A stretch of DNA of 64,000 nt from Methylomagnum ishizawai (GCF_900155475.1 NZ_FXAM01000001.1:3854881-3918880); one strand, 5' to 3'; numbered from the stretch's first letter, positions 17,707 through 26,480 are shown. The notes: generated by a model not told the origin, from the letters alone. Program-made: numbers and translations.

Positions 17707-18578
17707 TGGCCGCCCAAGCGTTCCGCCTCGCCACCGCGCAATACGACATCGGCTTCTTGAAGAATTGGGACGCCTATGCGGTCAAGATCGCCCGTTGGGT
17801 CGAGGACGCCGCCGCCCACGGCGCAAAGCTGCTGGTGTTCCCGGAATACTTCAGCATGGAGCTGGCCTCGCTGTTCCCGGAAGAGGTGTACAAGTCGCTA
17901 TCGAAGCAACTCGCCGAAATGCAATCGGTGTTGCCGGATTTCATGATGCTGTTCACCGACCTGGCCGAGCAGCATGGGGTGTATATCGTGGCGGGTTCGT
18001 TCCCGGTGCTACAGGCGGACGGCGGCTACCGCAACCGCGCCTTCCTGTTCCGCCCGGACGGCGGCGTGGAATTCCAGGACAAACTGCAAATGACCCGCTT
18101 CGAGAACGAGCAATGGCTGATCGCCGCCGGGGAAAGCATCAAGACCTTCGAGACCGAGTTCGGGCGGGTGGGTATCAACATCTGCTACGACTCAGAATTC
18201 CCGATGATCGCCCGTAAGCAAGTGGAAGCCGGGGCCGATTTGATCCTGGTGCCGAGTTGCACCGATACCACCGCCGGTTATTGGCGGGTGCGGATCGGTT
18301 GCCAGGCGCGGGCGCTGGAAAACCAGTGCTATGTGGTGCAATCGCCGACGGTGGGCCTTGCGCCTTGGTCGGAAGCGGTGGATGTGAATATCGGGGCGGC
18401 GGGCGTGTATACGCCGGTGGATTATGGTTTCCCCGATAACGGGGTTTTGGCTATCGGCGAAATCAATCAGGCACAGTGGGTTTATGCCGAGATCGATTTG
18501 GGGTCCATCGCCAAGATTCGGCAGACGGGACAGGTGTTTAATTATCGGGATTGGGAGGGACAGTTCCGGTGCGTTTGA
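17706..18578 (+). CDS. Carbon-nitrogen hydrolase (nitrilase superfamily)
   Basis: Cytosolic amidase/nitrilase-type enzyme of 290 residues. The Glu-Lys-Cys triad is complete: Glu47 in LVFPEYFSMEL, Lys126 in FQDKLQMTRFE, Cys160 in INICYDSEFP. The downstream CQARALENQCYVVQSPTVG segment is typical of amidase branches rather than true nitrilases. The substrate is unknown. Last gene of the NTF2-GNAT-hydrolase set; a strong hairpin follows about 90 bases on. Confidence 0.88.
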   Translation: MAAQAFRLATAQYDIGFLKNWDAYAVKIARWVEDAAAHGAKLLVFPEYFSMELASLFPEEVYKSLSKQLAEMQSVLPDFMMLFTDLAEQHGVYIVAGSFPVLQADGGYRNRAFLFRPDGGVEFQDKLQMTRFENEQWLIAAGESIKTFETEFGRVGINICYDSEFPMIARKQVEAGADLILVPSCTDTTAGYWRVRIGCQARALENQCYVVQSPTVGLAPWSEAVDVNIGAAGVYTPVDYGFPDNGVLAIGEINQAQWVYAEIDLGSIAKIRQTGQVFNYRDWEGQFRCV

Positions 18579-18668
18579 TTCCGCTATCCGCCACTGTCGG
18601 CTGAAAGCATGAAACCGCCACACCGGGACGCCTGGGGATAAAGATAGGCTTGGGCAATAGCCCGCCCC

Positions 18669-18695
18669 CGAACCGGCCAGGAGCGGGCCGGTTCG
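18669..18695. terminator. Convergent-gene hairpin
   Basis: Ten-bp perfect stem CGAACCGGCC/GGCCGGTTCG with a 7-base loop, in the 120-base gap between the convergent hydrolase and PepSY genes. It can fold in both transcripts; no T run on either side. Confidence 0.4.
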
Positions 18696-18698
18696 CCA

Positions 18699-19223
18699 CT
18701 ATTCCTTGCCGATCTGATAAAGCTCTTTCTCGTTGTCCTCGACGATCTTGCCGGTGGCGGCGTCCACTTCCAGCTTGATCTCGCCCTGGTCGGTTTGGAT
18801 ATCGAACTCGTAGGAGGCGCTGCCATCGGCCTCGATCTCGTATTCGACCTCGACCACTTCGCCCGGATGGGCTTTCAAGGCGATTGCCTTGGCTTGTTCC
18901 AAGGTGATTTTGGCCTTCGCCTTGAACAGGGCGGCCTCGGCGTTATCGACTTCCTGTTCCTCCTCGGTGATCTTGCCCTCGTTGGCATCGCATTCCAGTT
19001 CCCAGCTCTTGCCATCCTTGCCGAGAATCTCGAATTCATAGGTGGGAACGCCGCGCTCGTCCTTGAACTCCAGCTTGACCACCTCGCCTTCACGCTGGGC
19101 GAGGGCCGCTTTCAGGCAGGCTTCCATACCGGCCCGGGTCTTGGGCAAATCGAGGGCCGCCAGGGCCGGGGCGGAAGCGGCGAATGCCAGGAAAGCCCAC
19201 AGGATGCGTTGCGGATTGCTCAT
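18699..19223 (-). CDS. Periplasmic PepSY-domain protein
   Basis: A 174-residue acidic protein with a signal peptide ([22 protein letters not shown]) and two tandem PepSY-like units (about 30-85 and 105-172); the second has [23 protein letters not shown] and [23 protein letters not shown]. PepSY units bind or inhibit peptides or peptidases in other systems; the role here is unknown. It stands alone. An 8-bp stem CCAACCCG/CGGGTTGG (19255-19273) lies between it and the mxaB-like gene upstream and may end the regulator transcript. Confidence 0.75.
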   Translation of the reverse strand: MSNPQRILWAFLAFAASAPALAALDLPKTRAGMEACLKAALAQREGEVVKLEFKDERGVPTYEFEILGKDGKSWELECDANEGKITEEEQEVDNAEAALFKAKAKITLEQAKAIALKAHPGEVVEVEYEIEADGSASYEFDIQTDQGEIKLEVDAATGKIVEDNEKELYQIGKE

Positions 19224-19361
19224 GGTTGTTCTCCTTCTAAAGTGGGTGAATCCCCCAACCCGGATCGGGTTGGCTGGGATAACCGATTATAGGCCGCGCC
19301 GGATCAATAGCCGCGCCCGCTTTGAACCACCCTGGTGTCGCACCCGGTTCCAAACCGCGGC

Positions 19362-20009
19362 TTAATTCCTGAACAAGCCATATTCATAGGCGATATGCGC
19401 CATCTCCGCCGTGGTGCGGGCGTTCAACTTGCTTTTGACCAGGGTGGTGTAGTTCGCCACGGTCTTGTAGCCCAGTTGCAGTTCGTCCGCCACCTCGCGG
19501 GTGGTCAGCCCCTTCGCCAGCAGGCAGAAAATATCGAACTCGCGCGGCGACAATTCGTTGAGCGCCGTCGGCCCGGTGTTCTTGATGAAGGTCTGCACCG
19601 CCAATTTCTGCGCCAGTTCCGGCTCCACATAGCATTCGCCCTGGGCCACCTTCATCACCGCCTCGACCAGGGTCTCGGGGGCGCAACTCTTGGTGATATA
19701 ACCCCTGGCCCCGGCTTCCAGGGCGCGGGTGACATAGGCGTGCTCGTCGTGGATGCTGAACATCAGGATGCGGGCGGCGGGATCGCGGGCGATGATGCGG
19801 CGCAAGGCCGCCAAGCCGCCGATCCCAGGCAGGTTCAAATCCATGACCGTGACCATGGGCCGGTAGTCCTGGTAATACTGGCAGGCTTCCTCGCTGCGTC
19901 CGGCCTCGCACACGACTTCCATGCTCCCGCTCTGGGACAGCAGCAGGCGGTAGCCCGCCCGTACCACGGCATGGTCATCCACCAGCATGACGGTAATCTT
20001 GGGATTCAT
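19362..20009 (-). CDS. mxaB: NarL-family response regulator, MxaB-like
   Basis: A 215-residue regulator with a receiver domain (phospho-acceptor Asp57 in VTVMDLNLPGIGG, Lys in GYITKSCAPETL) and a LuxR-type helix-turn-helix (LSPREFDIFCLLAKGLTTRE, about 150-170). Position beside mxaF, facing away from it, and paired with a histidine kinase fits MxaB, the activator of methanol dehydrogenase expression in methanotrophs; that role is inferred from context. Start overlaps the kinase stop by 4 bases. Confidence 0.85.
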   Translation of the reverse strand: MNPKITVMLVDDHAVVRAGYRLLLSQSGSMEVVCEAGRSEEACQYYQDYRPMVTVMDLNLPGIGGLAALRRIIARDPAARILMFSIHDEHAYVTRALEAGARGYITKSCAPETLVEAVMKVAQGECYVEPELAQKLAVQTFIKNTGPTALNELSPREFDIFCLLAKGLTTREVADELQLGYKTVANYTTLVKSKLNARTTAEMAHIAYEYGLFRN

Positions 20010-21349
20010 CGGTTGGTTTCTCCGTAGGGAATGCGAATATCGAGGATGGCCCCGCGCCCTGGGCCGGTATCCAATTGGAACTGTCCGCCCAGGCCCGCCA
20101 CCCGTTCCTTCATGCCGGCCAAGCCGAAGCCGCGGCGGGGTTGCCCCGGATCGAAGCCGCGGCCATCGTCGCGGAACGCCAGCTCGATCCAGTCCCGCCC
20201 TTCGGCCTCGGCCAACCCCAAACGGATGGACACCTGCCGGGCCTCGGCATGGCGGGCCACATTGGTCAGGCATTCCTGGACGATGCGGTATAGATGGATG
20301 CTGGCTTCCCCGGCGTGCTCGTCCAGCCCGTCCTCGCAGACACAGTCGATGGCGAGGCCGGGCTGGGCGACCCGCCAGTTCTCCACCAAATCCTCCAGGG
20401 AAGCGGTCAAGCCCAATTCGTCGAGGATGCTGGGCCGGAGGCGGCGCATCATGGCGCGAACCACGCCGAACAAGCGGTCGCAAGTCGCCATGATATGGTC
20501 GGTGGCCTCGCGGTTGGCCTCGGCGTGATTGCGGAGGGCGGCGGCCATGGCCTTGATCGCGGTCACGGATTGGCCGAATTCGTCGTGGAGTTCGCGCGCC
20601 AGATGGCGGCGCTCTTCCTCCTGGATGGACATGGATTGGCGGATCAGGGCGCGGTTTTCGTCGCGGGATTTTTCCAGGGCGGTGGCCATGTGGTTGAACG
20701 CGCCCGAGATGCGCTGGAATTCCGGCAGGGAGAAACCGGGCAGGCGCTTGCCGTATTCGCCTTTCTCGATGCCTTCGAGGCCGTCCATGATCTGTCCCAC
20801 GGCGCGGAAGGCGCGGCCCACGGTGATATGCACCAAGCCATACACCGCCAGGGCCAGGGCCAGCAATAGATAAAGGAAACCTTCGGTTTCGCGCCAAGCC
20901 TCGGCGATTTCGTCGCCGCTTTCGGCCTCGATGCGGAGGGCCGCCCGCCCGCCCGCGCCATCGGACAGCAGCCTTTCCTCCACCACGGGTTCCGGCATGA
21001 CCGCCCAACGGAACCAGCCCGGCGCTTCCGCCTCGACCGCGGCGGGCGGCAGGTTGAGGACCGTGGCGGCTTGACCGGCGAAATGGATGCGCAGGTGGCG
21101 GGTGCGCTCCAAATGCCCCAACTGGGACAGCCAAACCGAATACGGGGTGCCGCTGTGGCTGGCTTCCTTGGCCACGGCGGTTTGGCCGGCCTCGATCAAT
21201 TGCAGGGCCAGGTTCACCGTGGAACGGGTCTCCTCCTCGACCGAGCGGCTGGCGCTGTGGATGGCGAACACGAAGCCGAGGCCGACAATCAACAGCATCG
21301 CCGTCGCGATCATCACATTCAAACGAAAGCGCAAACTGAATCCGGTCAT
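20006..21349 (-). CDS. mxaY: NarL-type sensor histidine kinase, MxaY-like
   Basis: A 447-residue membrane kinase: TM1 (about 10-31), periplasmic sensor (about 32-165, containing SVWLSQLGHLERTRHLRI), TM2 (about 166-186), HAMP (to about 240), HisKA_3 dimerisation helix with the phospho-His in EERRHLARELHDEFGQS, and the ATPase domain with DDGRGFDPGQ and GFGLAGMKERV. It presumably phosphorylates the regulator encoded 3' of it. ATG 21349 is used although the Shine-Dalgarno site is weak; a TTG six codons upstream is possible. Signal sensed is unknown. Confidence 0.82.
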   Translation of the reverse strand: MTGFSLRFRLNVMIATAMLLIVGLGFVFAIHSASRSVEEETRSTVNLALQLIEAGQTAVAKEASHSGTPYSVWLSQLGHLERTRHLRIHFAGQAATVLNLPPAAVEAEAPGWFRWAVMPEPVVEERLLSDGAGGRAALRIEAESGDEIAEAWRETEGFLYLLLALALAVYGLVHITVGRAFRAVGQIMDGLEGIEKGEYGKRLPGFSLPEFQRISGAFNHMATALEKSRDENRALIRQSMSIQEEERRHLARELHDEFGQSVTAIKAMAAALRNHAEANREATDHIMATCDRLFGVVRAMMRRLRPSILDELGLTASLEDLVENWRVAQPGLAIDCVCEDGLDEHAGEASIHLYRIVQECLTNVARHAEARQVSIRLGLAEAEGRDWIELAFRDDGRGFDPGQPRRGFGLAGMKERVAGLGGQFQLDTGPGRGAILDIRIPYGETNR

Positions 21350-21402
21350 GGTGTGGGAGTGGCTCAAAGGATTGGCGGCGCCAGGGCGTTTTCATATTTT
21401 CT

Positions 21403-21432
21403 GTAGGGTGGGCAGGCATTCCGTACCCACCG
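21403..21432. repeat. GTAGGGTGGGCA...ACCCACC palindromic repeat
   Basis: Interspersed imperfect palindrome (GTAGGGTGGGCA, short centre with ATTCCGT, ACCCACCG). Other members at 23595, 24494, 24535, 49598 and 56981. Lies just upstream of the mxaY start. Confidence 0.75.
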
Positions 21433-21532
21433 GGATGGCTGTACGGGCATGGCCCAGGGGCGGCAGCCGTTCATCCCCATGATCCGGCGGACGCGCTAGC
21501 CTAACCCATCGCGACCGCCAAGCCATCGGGAG

Positions 21533-21546
21533 ATATTCCCGAATAT
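21533..21546. promoter_or_regulatory. Palindrome ATATTC-CC-GAATAT, candidate MxaB site
   Basis: Perfect 6-bp inverted repeat with 2-bp centre in the divergent mxaY/mxaF region, within a larger symmetric block of CCCG/CGGG arms. NarL-type regulators bind short inverted heptamers, so it is a candidate operator, but the distance to mxaF (about 230 bases) is long. Confidence 0.35.
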
Positions 21547-21777
21547 ATCCGGGAAAAAATCCGAACATCACACCATCCCCCGCAAGCCGCCCCACCCCGA
21601 CGGCAGCCGCCACCGGGAAGATTTTTCATGGTTTTGATGATTTTTTCCCGCCTGTATTGAGTCTGGATTCCGTATTTCTTCCCCGGTCCCGGCGGGCACA
21701 ATGCGCTCCGGCAAACCCTGGGCTGTCCTGCTTCCGGGTAGCCCCTACAAGAACGACCGGACCTTAGGAGGAATCCC

Positions 21778-23586
21778 ATGCAAATGCGTAAGCTGGCGGC
21801 GGCCGTCGGAGCCGTGCTGTTCACGACCGGCCTCGTCGCCGTGTCCGGCGCGGCCTCGGCCAACGCCGACCTCGACCGGCTGTCCCACGATGACCGCAAC
21901 TGGGCCATGCAGACCAAGGACTATTCCGCGACTCATTTCTCGAAAATGACCCAGATCAACGCGGATAACGTCAAATACCTGAAGCCGGCCTGGACCTTTT
22001 CCACCGGCACCTTGCACGGCCACGAAGGCGCGCCGCTGGTGGTGGACGGCATCATGTACGTCCACACCCCGTTCCCGAACAATGTCTACGCCATCGATCT
22101 CAACGATCCCGGCAAAATCCTCTGGCAGTACAAGCCCAAACAGAACCCCGCCGCCCGCGCCGTGGCTTGCTGCGACGTGGTGAACCGCGGCGTGGCCTAC
22201 GTCCCGGCGGGCGACCATGGCCCGGCCAAGATTTTCCTGGCCCAGTTGGACGGCAACGTCGTCGCGCTGAACGCCAAGACCGGCGAAGAAATCTGGAAGG
22301 TGGAGAACTCCGATATCACCATGGGCTCGACCCTGACCGGCGCGCCCTTCGTTGCCAAAGACAAGGTGTTGATCGGTTCCGCTGGGGCCGAGTTGGGCGT
22401 CCGGGGCTATGTCACCGCCTACAACATCAAGGACGGCAAGCAGGAATGGCGGGCCTACGCCACCGGGCCGGACTCCGACTTGCTGCTCGACGACAAATTC
22501 AACGAACACAACCCGCATTACGGCCAGTTCGGCCTAGGGCTCCAGACCTGGGAAGGCGACGCATGGAAGATCGGCGGCGGCACCAACTGGGGTTGGTATG
22601 CCTACGATCCCAAGCTGGACATGGTTTATTACGGTTCCGGCAACCCCGCGCCGTGGAACGAAACCATGCGTCCCGGCGACAACAAATGGACCATGACCAT
22701 CTGGGGCCGCGACCTGGAGACCGGCAAGGCCAAGTTCGGCTACCAGAAGACGCCGCACGACGAATGGGATTACGCCGGCATCAACTACATGGGCCTGTCC
22801 GAGCAGGAAGTGGATGGCAAAATCCAGCCCTTGCTGACCCACCCCGACCGCAACGGCCTGGTCTACACCCTCAACCGCGAAACCGGCACCCTGGTCAATG
22901 CCTTCAAGATCGACGACACCGTCAACTGGGTGAAGAAGGTCGATCTGAAGACCGGCCTCCCCATCCGCGACCCGGAATACGCCACCTACATGGACCACGA
23001 AGGCAAGGGCATCTGTCCTTCCGCCATGGGCTACCACAACCAGGGGCTAGAGTCCTACGACCCGGACAAGAAGCTGTTCTTCATGGGCGTGAACCATATC
23101 TGCATGGACTGGGAACCGTTCATGCTGCCCTACCGCGCCGGCCAGTTCTTCGTGGGCGCGACCCTCAACATGTACCCCGGCCCGAAAGGCACCCTGGGCC
23201 AGGTCAAGGCCATGAACTCCGTCACCGGCAAGATGGAATGGGAAGTGCCGGAGAAGTTCTCGGTCTGGGGCGGCACGCTCGCCACCGCCGGCAACCTGGT
23301 GTTCTACGGCACCCTGGATGGCTACATCAAGGCCCGCGACTCCCGCACCGGCGACCTGTTGTGGAAGTTCAAGCTGCCCTCCGGCGTCATCGGCCATCCG
23401 ATCACCTACATGCACAACGGCAAGCAGTACGTCGCCATCTACTCCGGCGTGGGTGGCTGGCCGGGCGTCGGCTTGGTGTTCGACCTGAAGGACCCGACCG
23501 CCGGTCTCGGCGCGGTGGGCGCGTTCAAGGAACTGGCCCATTACACCCAGATGGGCGGTTCGGTGTTCGTGTTCGCGCTCAACTAA
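21778..23586 (+). CDS. mxaF: Methanol dehydrogenase large subunit (Ca/PQQ)
   Basis: Periplasmic PQQ enzyme oxidising methanol to formaldehyde. The 602-residue precursor has a 28-residue signal peptide; with it removed, active-site numbering is canonical: adjacent cysteines 103-104 (AVACCDVVN), calcium ligands Glu177 ([10 protein letters not shown]) and Asn261 ([10 protein letters not shown]), catalytic Asp303 (DEWDYAG). The residue two after Asp303 is Ala; lanthanide XoxF enzymes have Asp there, so this is the calcium type. Eight-blade propeller tryptophan motifs recur. TTAGGAGG precedes the ATG. First gene of mxaFJGIRSACKLD. Confidence 0.98.
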   Translation: MQMRKLAAAVGAVLFTTGLVAVSGAASANADLDRLSHDDRNWAMQTKDYSATHFSKMTQINADNVKYLKPAWTFSTGTLHGHEGAPLVVDGIMYVHTPFPNNVYAIDLNDPGKILWQYKPKQNPAARAVACCDVVNRGVAYVPAGDHGPAKIFLAQLDGNVVALNAKTGEEIWKVENSDITMGSTLTGAPFVAKDKVLIGSAGAELGVRGYVTAYNIKDGKQEWRAYATGPDSDLLLDDKFNEHNPHYGQFGLGLQTWEGDAWKIGGGTNWGWYAYDPKLDMVYYGSGNPAPWNETMRPGDNKWTMTIWGRDLETGKAKFGYQKTPHDEWDYAGINYMGLSEQEVDGKIQPLLTHPDRNGLVYTLNRETGTLVNAFKIDDTVNWVKKVDLKTGLPIRDPEYATYMDHEGKGICPSAMGYHNQGLESYDPDKKLFFMGVNHICMDWEPFMLPYRAGQFFVGATLNMYPGPKGTLGQVKAMNSVTGKMEWEVPEKFSVWGGTLATAGNLVFYGTLDGYIKARDSRTGDLLWKFKLPSGVIGHPITYMHNGKQYVAIYSGVGGWPGVGLVFDLKDPTAGLGAVGAFKELAHYTQMGGSVFVFALN

Positions 23587-23594
23587 GCCAACGC

Positions 23595-23624
23595 ACGGTG
23601 GGCATGGGGACATGCCCACCCTAC
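23595..23624. repeat. Palindromic repeat between mxaF and mxaJ
   Basis: GGTGGGCATG-GGGA-CATGCCCACC followed by CTAC: 10-bp perfect arms, member of the GTAGGGTGGGCA family. It starts 8 bases after the mxaF stop, so the mRNA would form a strong 3' hairpin after the most expressed gene. Confidence 0.8.
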
Positions 23625-23639
23625 ATAGGAACCCGATCT

Positions 23640-24497
23640 ATGCGTTTCAAGCGCCTAGCGCTGCTGGCCCTGCTGTTCCCGATGCTCGGGAGCGGCGCGG
23701 CCCAAGCCGCCGAGCCGCTCAAGGTCTGCGCGGCGGAAAACGAACTGCCCTACTCCAACCAGGAAGGTAAAGGCTTCGAGAATAAGCTGGCCGAACTCAT
23801 CGCCGACGGCTTGGGCCGGACCGTGGAAAACGTCTGGTGGCAAGACCCGCGCTATTTCATCCGCGACCAGTTGGAGCAAGATCTGTGCGAGGTGGTGATC
23901 GGCGTGGACGCCGAAGACCCGCGCCTCTTGACCTCGACGCCGTATTACCGTTCCGGCTATGTGTTCGTCTACCGCAAGGAAAAAGGCTTGAAGGTCGAGG
24001 ACTTCGACAGCCCCTACCTGATGAAGGCCAAGCAGATCGCCTTCATGCCCGACACCCCGGCGGAATTGCTGCTGAAGAAGATCAACCGCTATTACGACCA
24101 GTTCAACTACCTGCAATCCCTGGTGGGCTTCAAGGCCCGGCGCAACCAATACGTGCGCTACGACCCGGAAAAACTGGTGAAGGAAGTCGAATCCGGCAAT
24201 GCCGACCTCGCCATCCTCTGGGGTCCGCAAGCGGCCCGCACCGTGAAGGCGGCGGAAGGCAAGCTGGAGATGCGGATGATTCCCGATCACCAAACCCGGG
24301 CCGATGGCGAGAAGGTGCCGTTCCACTATTCCACCGCGGTCGGCGTCAAGAAGGACAACACCGCCCTGATGGACGGAATCAACCGGGTGCTTAGGGAAAA
24401 GGCCAAGGACGTCCAAGCCCTGTTGAAGGCGGAAGGGATTCCGCTGCTGCCCTTGGACGAAACCGACGGCCCAACGACCCGGAAACATAAAAAGTAG
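23640..24497 (+). CDS. mxaJ: MxaJ, methanol dehydrogenase-associated periplasmic protein
   Basis: The 285-residue protein has a signal peptide (to about residue 23, GAAQA) and the fold of amino-acid ABC-transporter binding proteins: LKVCAAENELPYSNQEG, LCEVVIGVDAEDPRLLTSTPYYRSGYVF (shown in part) and GNADLAILWGPQAARTV. MxaJ is required for active methanol dehydrogenase and is thought to help assemble it. It lies between mxaF and mxaG as in all mxa clusters. TAGGA precedes the ATG. The stop codon TAG is supplied by the first bases of a dispersed repeat, so the C-terminus RKHKK may have been set by that insertion. Confidence 0.93.
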   Translation: MRFKRLALLALLFPMLGSGAAQAAEPLKVCAAENELPYSNQEGKGFENKLAELIADGLGRTVENVWWQDPRYFIRDQLEQDLCEVVIGVDAEDPRLLTSTPYYRSGYVFVYRKEKGLKVEDFDSPYLMKAKQIAFMPDTPAELLLKKINRYYDQFNYLQSLVGFKARRNQYVRYDPEKLVKEVESGNADLAILWGPQAARTVKAAEGKLEMRMIPDHQTRADGEKVPFHYSTAVGVKKDNTALMDGINRVLREKAKDVQALLKAEGIPLLPLDETDGPTTRKHKK

Positions 24498-24564
24498 GGT
24501 GGGCATGTCCCCATGCCCACCGGACGGCTGCGATGGTGGGCGCGGAATACGCGCCCACCCTATT
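24494..24564. repeat. Pair of GTAGGGTGGGC palindromes between mxaJ and mxaG
   Basis: Two adjacent members: 24494-24521 (GTAGGGTGGGCATG/CATGCCCACC) and 24535-24564 (GGTGGGCGCG/CGCGCCCACC then CTATTA). The outer GTAGGGTGGGC and GCGCCCACCCTATTA ends are also mutually complementary. The first contains the mxaJ stop codon (24495-24497). Confidence 0.8.
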
Positions 24565-24585
24565 ACGAAGAGGAATAACCCCCCG

Positions 24586-25059
24586 ATGAAACCCAAGACC
24601 CATCAAGCCGCGTTCGCCTTCGGGCTGGCGCTGGCCTCGCTTTCGGCCCAGGCCGAGATCACCTTCCGCCACGCCGTCACCGGCGAAACCCTGAGCTTCG
24701 AGTACGGCAAGCCGGGCGGCGACACCGAGGCGTTCAAGCAATTCAAGCAGACCGGCAAGAATCCCTACAACGGCAACGCCGACGCCGTCGAGAAAGGCCA
24801 TAGCCTCTACCTCACCGGCTGTTCCGGCTGCCACGGCCACGAAGCCGAGGGCAAGCTCGGGCCGGGCCTCGCCGACGATTACTGGACCTATCCGCGCGGC
24901 CTGACCGACGTGGGCCTGTTCGAGATTCTTTGGGGCGGCGCCCAGGGCATGATGGGACCGCAAAGCACCAACATGAACGCCGACGAGATGCTCAAGGTCA
25001 TGGCCTGGCTCCGCAGCCTGTACAAGGGCGATCCGGCCAAGGCCGAATGGCTGAAATGA
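24586..25059 (+). CDS. mxaG: Cytochrome cL, electron acceptor of methanol dehydrogenase
   Basis: Periplasmic class I cytochrome c of 157 residues with a signal peptide (ending about AQA, residue 23) and one haem site CSGCH (79-83). The axial methionine probably lies in GAQGMMGPQST. It takes electrons from PQQ of MxaFI and passes them to a small cytochrome c and the terminal oxidase. GAGGAATAA precedes the ATG. The C-terminal MAWLRSLYKGDPAKAEWLK fits cytochromes cL. Confidence 0.94.
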   Translation: MKPKTHQAAFAFGLALASLSAQAEITFRHAVTGETLSFEYGKPGGDTEAFKQFKQTGKNPYNGNADAVEKGHSLYLTGCSGCHGHEAEGKLGPGLADDYWTYPRGLTDVGLFEILWGGAQGMMGPQSTNMNADEMLKVMAWLRSLYKGDPAKAEWLK

Positions 25060-25093
25060 TTCCCCCCACCCCGACCGACAGGAGAAAAGACCC

Positions 25094-25372
25094 ATGATGT
25101 TCAAACACCTGTTCCCCGCCGTCCTGCTGGTGGCCGCATCCAGCGCCCAGGCCTACGACGGCACCCATTGCAAAGCCCCCGGCAACTGCTGGGAACCCAA
25201 GCCCGGCTATCCCGACAAGGTGGCCGACAGCAAATACGATCCCAAGCACGATCCCAACGAACTGAACAAGCAAGCGGAATCGATCAAGGCCATGGAGGAA
25301 CGCAACCGCAAGCGCGTGGAGAACTACGCCAAGACCGGCAAGTTCGTCTACAAGGTGGAAGACATCAAGTAA
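25094..25372 (+). CDS. mxaI: Methanol dehydrogenase small subunit
   Basis: Beta subunit that wraps around MxaF in the alpha2beta2 enzyme. The 92-residue precursor has a signal peptide (to about AQA, residue 20) and mature YDGTHCKAPGNCWEPKPGYP with its disulfide pair, then the Lys/Glu-rich helix KAMEERNRKRVENYAKTG. AGGAGAAAAGACCC precedes tandem ATG codons; the first is used. Its presence also marks the cluster as the calcium mxa type. Confidence 0.97.
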   Translation: MMFKHLFPAVLLVAASSAQAYDGTHCKAPGNCWEPKPGYPDKVADSKYDPKHDPNELNKQAESIKAMEERNRKRVENYAKTGKFVYKVEDIK

Positions 25373-25378
25373 GCGCGG

Positions 25379-25437
25379 GTAGGAGCGGGCTTCGGCCCGC
25401 GACCGGAATTCCATCGCGGGCCGAAGCCCGCTCCTAC
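25379..25437. repeat. 24-bp perfect inverted repeat between mxaI and mxaR
   Basis: Arms 25379-25402 and 25414-25437 are exact reverse complements (start GTAGGAGCGGGCTTCGGCCC), with an 11-base centre CCGGAATTCCA. It begins 6 bases after the mxaI stop. It resembles the GTAGGAGCGGGCTTCGGCCC class of dispersed repeats in gammaproteobacteria. In RNA it would form a very stable hairpin at the border between structural (FJGI) and maturation (RSACKLD) genes. Confidence 0.9.
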
Positions 25438-25457
25438 AATCGTATCGCAGCGAATCG

Positions 25458-26480
25458 ATGAACCATAACGACAACCTCCTCGCCGATCATTGGCCCCGGG
25501 CCTTGGCTTTCGAGGCACAAATCAAGCACGCCATCGTCGGCCAGGACCAGGCCGTGCGCCTGGTCGCCATCGCGGTGTTCGCCCGCGGCCACGTCCTGTT
25601 GGAGGGCGGGGTCGGGGTCGGCAAGACCACCTTGCTGCGGGCGGTGGCGCGGGCCATCGGCGGCGAGTGCGAACGCATCGAGGGCACCATCGACCTGATG
25701 CCCTCCGACCTGATCTATTACACCTACCTCGACGACCACGGCAAACCCGGCGTCGCCCCCGGCCCTTTGCTGCGCCGAGGCGGGGGGCTTTCGACCTTCT
25801 TCTTCAACGAGATCAACCGCGCCCGGCCCCAGGTGCATTCCCTGCTGCTCAGGGTGATGGCCGAACGCGCCGTGACCGCCTTCAACCGCGAATACAGCTT
25901 CCCCCATCTGCAAGTGTTCGCCGACCGCAACCGGGTCGAAAAGGAAGAAACCTTCGAGTTGCCCGCCGCCGCCCGCGACCGCTTCATGCTGGAGATCGGC
26001 GTGCCGACGCCGACCCAGGCCGAAATCCTAGACCTTTTGGCCTTCGAGCCGCGCTTCCACGATCCCGACGCCTTGCTGGCCGCGGTGGAACCCGGCGTCC
26101 TGGCCTTCGAGACGCTGAACGAACTGGCCGCCGCCATCCAGTCCGGCATCACCGCCACGCCCGCGCTCAAGACCTATGTGCGTGAATTATGGCGGGCGGC
26201 TTCCGAACCGGAAGCCTTCGGACTGCGCCTGCCGGATGCCGATAGCGGCGATTTGATCGAGGCCGGACCCAGCCCGCGCGGCATGAGCCACCTGATCCGG
26301 GCGGCGCGGGTCCGGGCTTGGCTGGCCCAGCGCGGCCATGTGCTGCCCGAGGATGTGCAGGCGGTGTTTCCCGCCGCGATGGGACATCGCATTTTCCTCA
26401 AGCCGGTCTACGAATACCGCCGCGCCGAACTGGTGCCCGAACTGGTGGGGCGCATCCTGCGCTCGGTGGCCGCGCCGTGA
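25458..26480 (+). CDS. mxaR: MoxR-type AAA+ ATPase
   Basis: The 340-residue chaperone-like ATPase has Walker A GGVGVGKTTLL (about 50-60), Walker B region STFFFNEINRARPQVHSLLL, sensor FADRNRVEKEETFELP and the C-terminal lid. MoxR ATPases act with VWA proteins; in mxa clusters the set is needed for calcium insertion into methanol dehydrogenase. First gene of the maturation block, followed by mxaS with a 4-base GTGA overlap. Confidence 0.93.
   Translation: MNHNDNLLADHWPRALAFEAQIKHAIVGQDQAVRLVAIAVFARGHVLLEGGVGVGKTTLLRAVARAIGGECERIEGTIDLMPSDLIYYTYLDDHGKPGVAPGPLLRRGGGLSTFFFNEINRARPQVHSLLLRVMAERAVTAFNREYSFPHLQVFADRNRVEKEETFELPAAARDRFMLEIGVPTPTQAEILDLLAFEPRFHDPDALLAAVEPGVLAFETLNELAAAIQSGITATPALKTYVRELWRAASEPEAFGLRLPDADSGDLIEAGPSPRGMSHLIRAARVRAWLAQRGHVLPEDVQAVFPAAMGHRIFLKPVYEYRRAELVPELVGRILRSVAAP

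Larger units (their letters stand above)
21350..21777. other. mxaY-mxaF divergent regulatory region
   Basis: About 430 bases without a gene. It contains a GTAGGGTGGGCA-type repeat next to mxaY, a perfect 6+6 palindrome at 21533-21546 flanked by CCCG/CGGG arms, and TTAGGAGG (21764-21771) as a strong ribosome-binding site for mxaF. I could not place a confident -35/-10 pair for mxaF. Confidence 0.5.

Noticed and set aside
21778-23586. Lanthanide-type XoxF assignment
   Set aside because: Ala rather than Asp follows the catalytic Asp by two residues, and MxaI/MxaJ/MxaG/MxaRSACKLD are all present.
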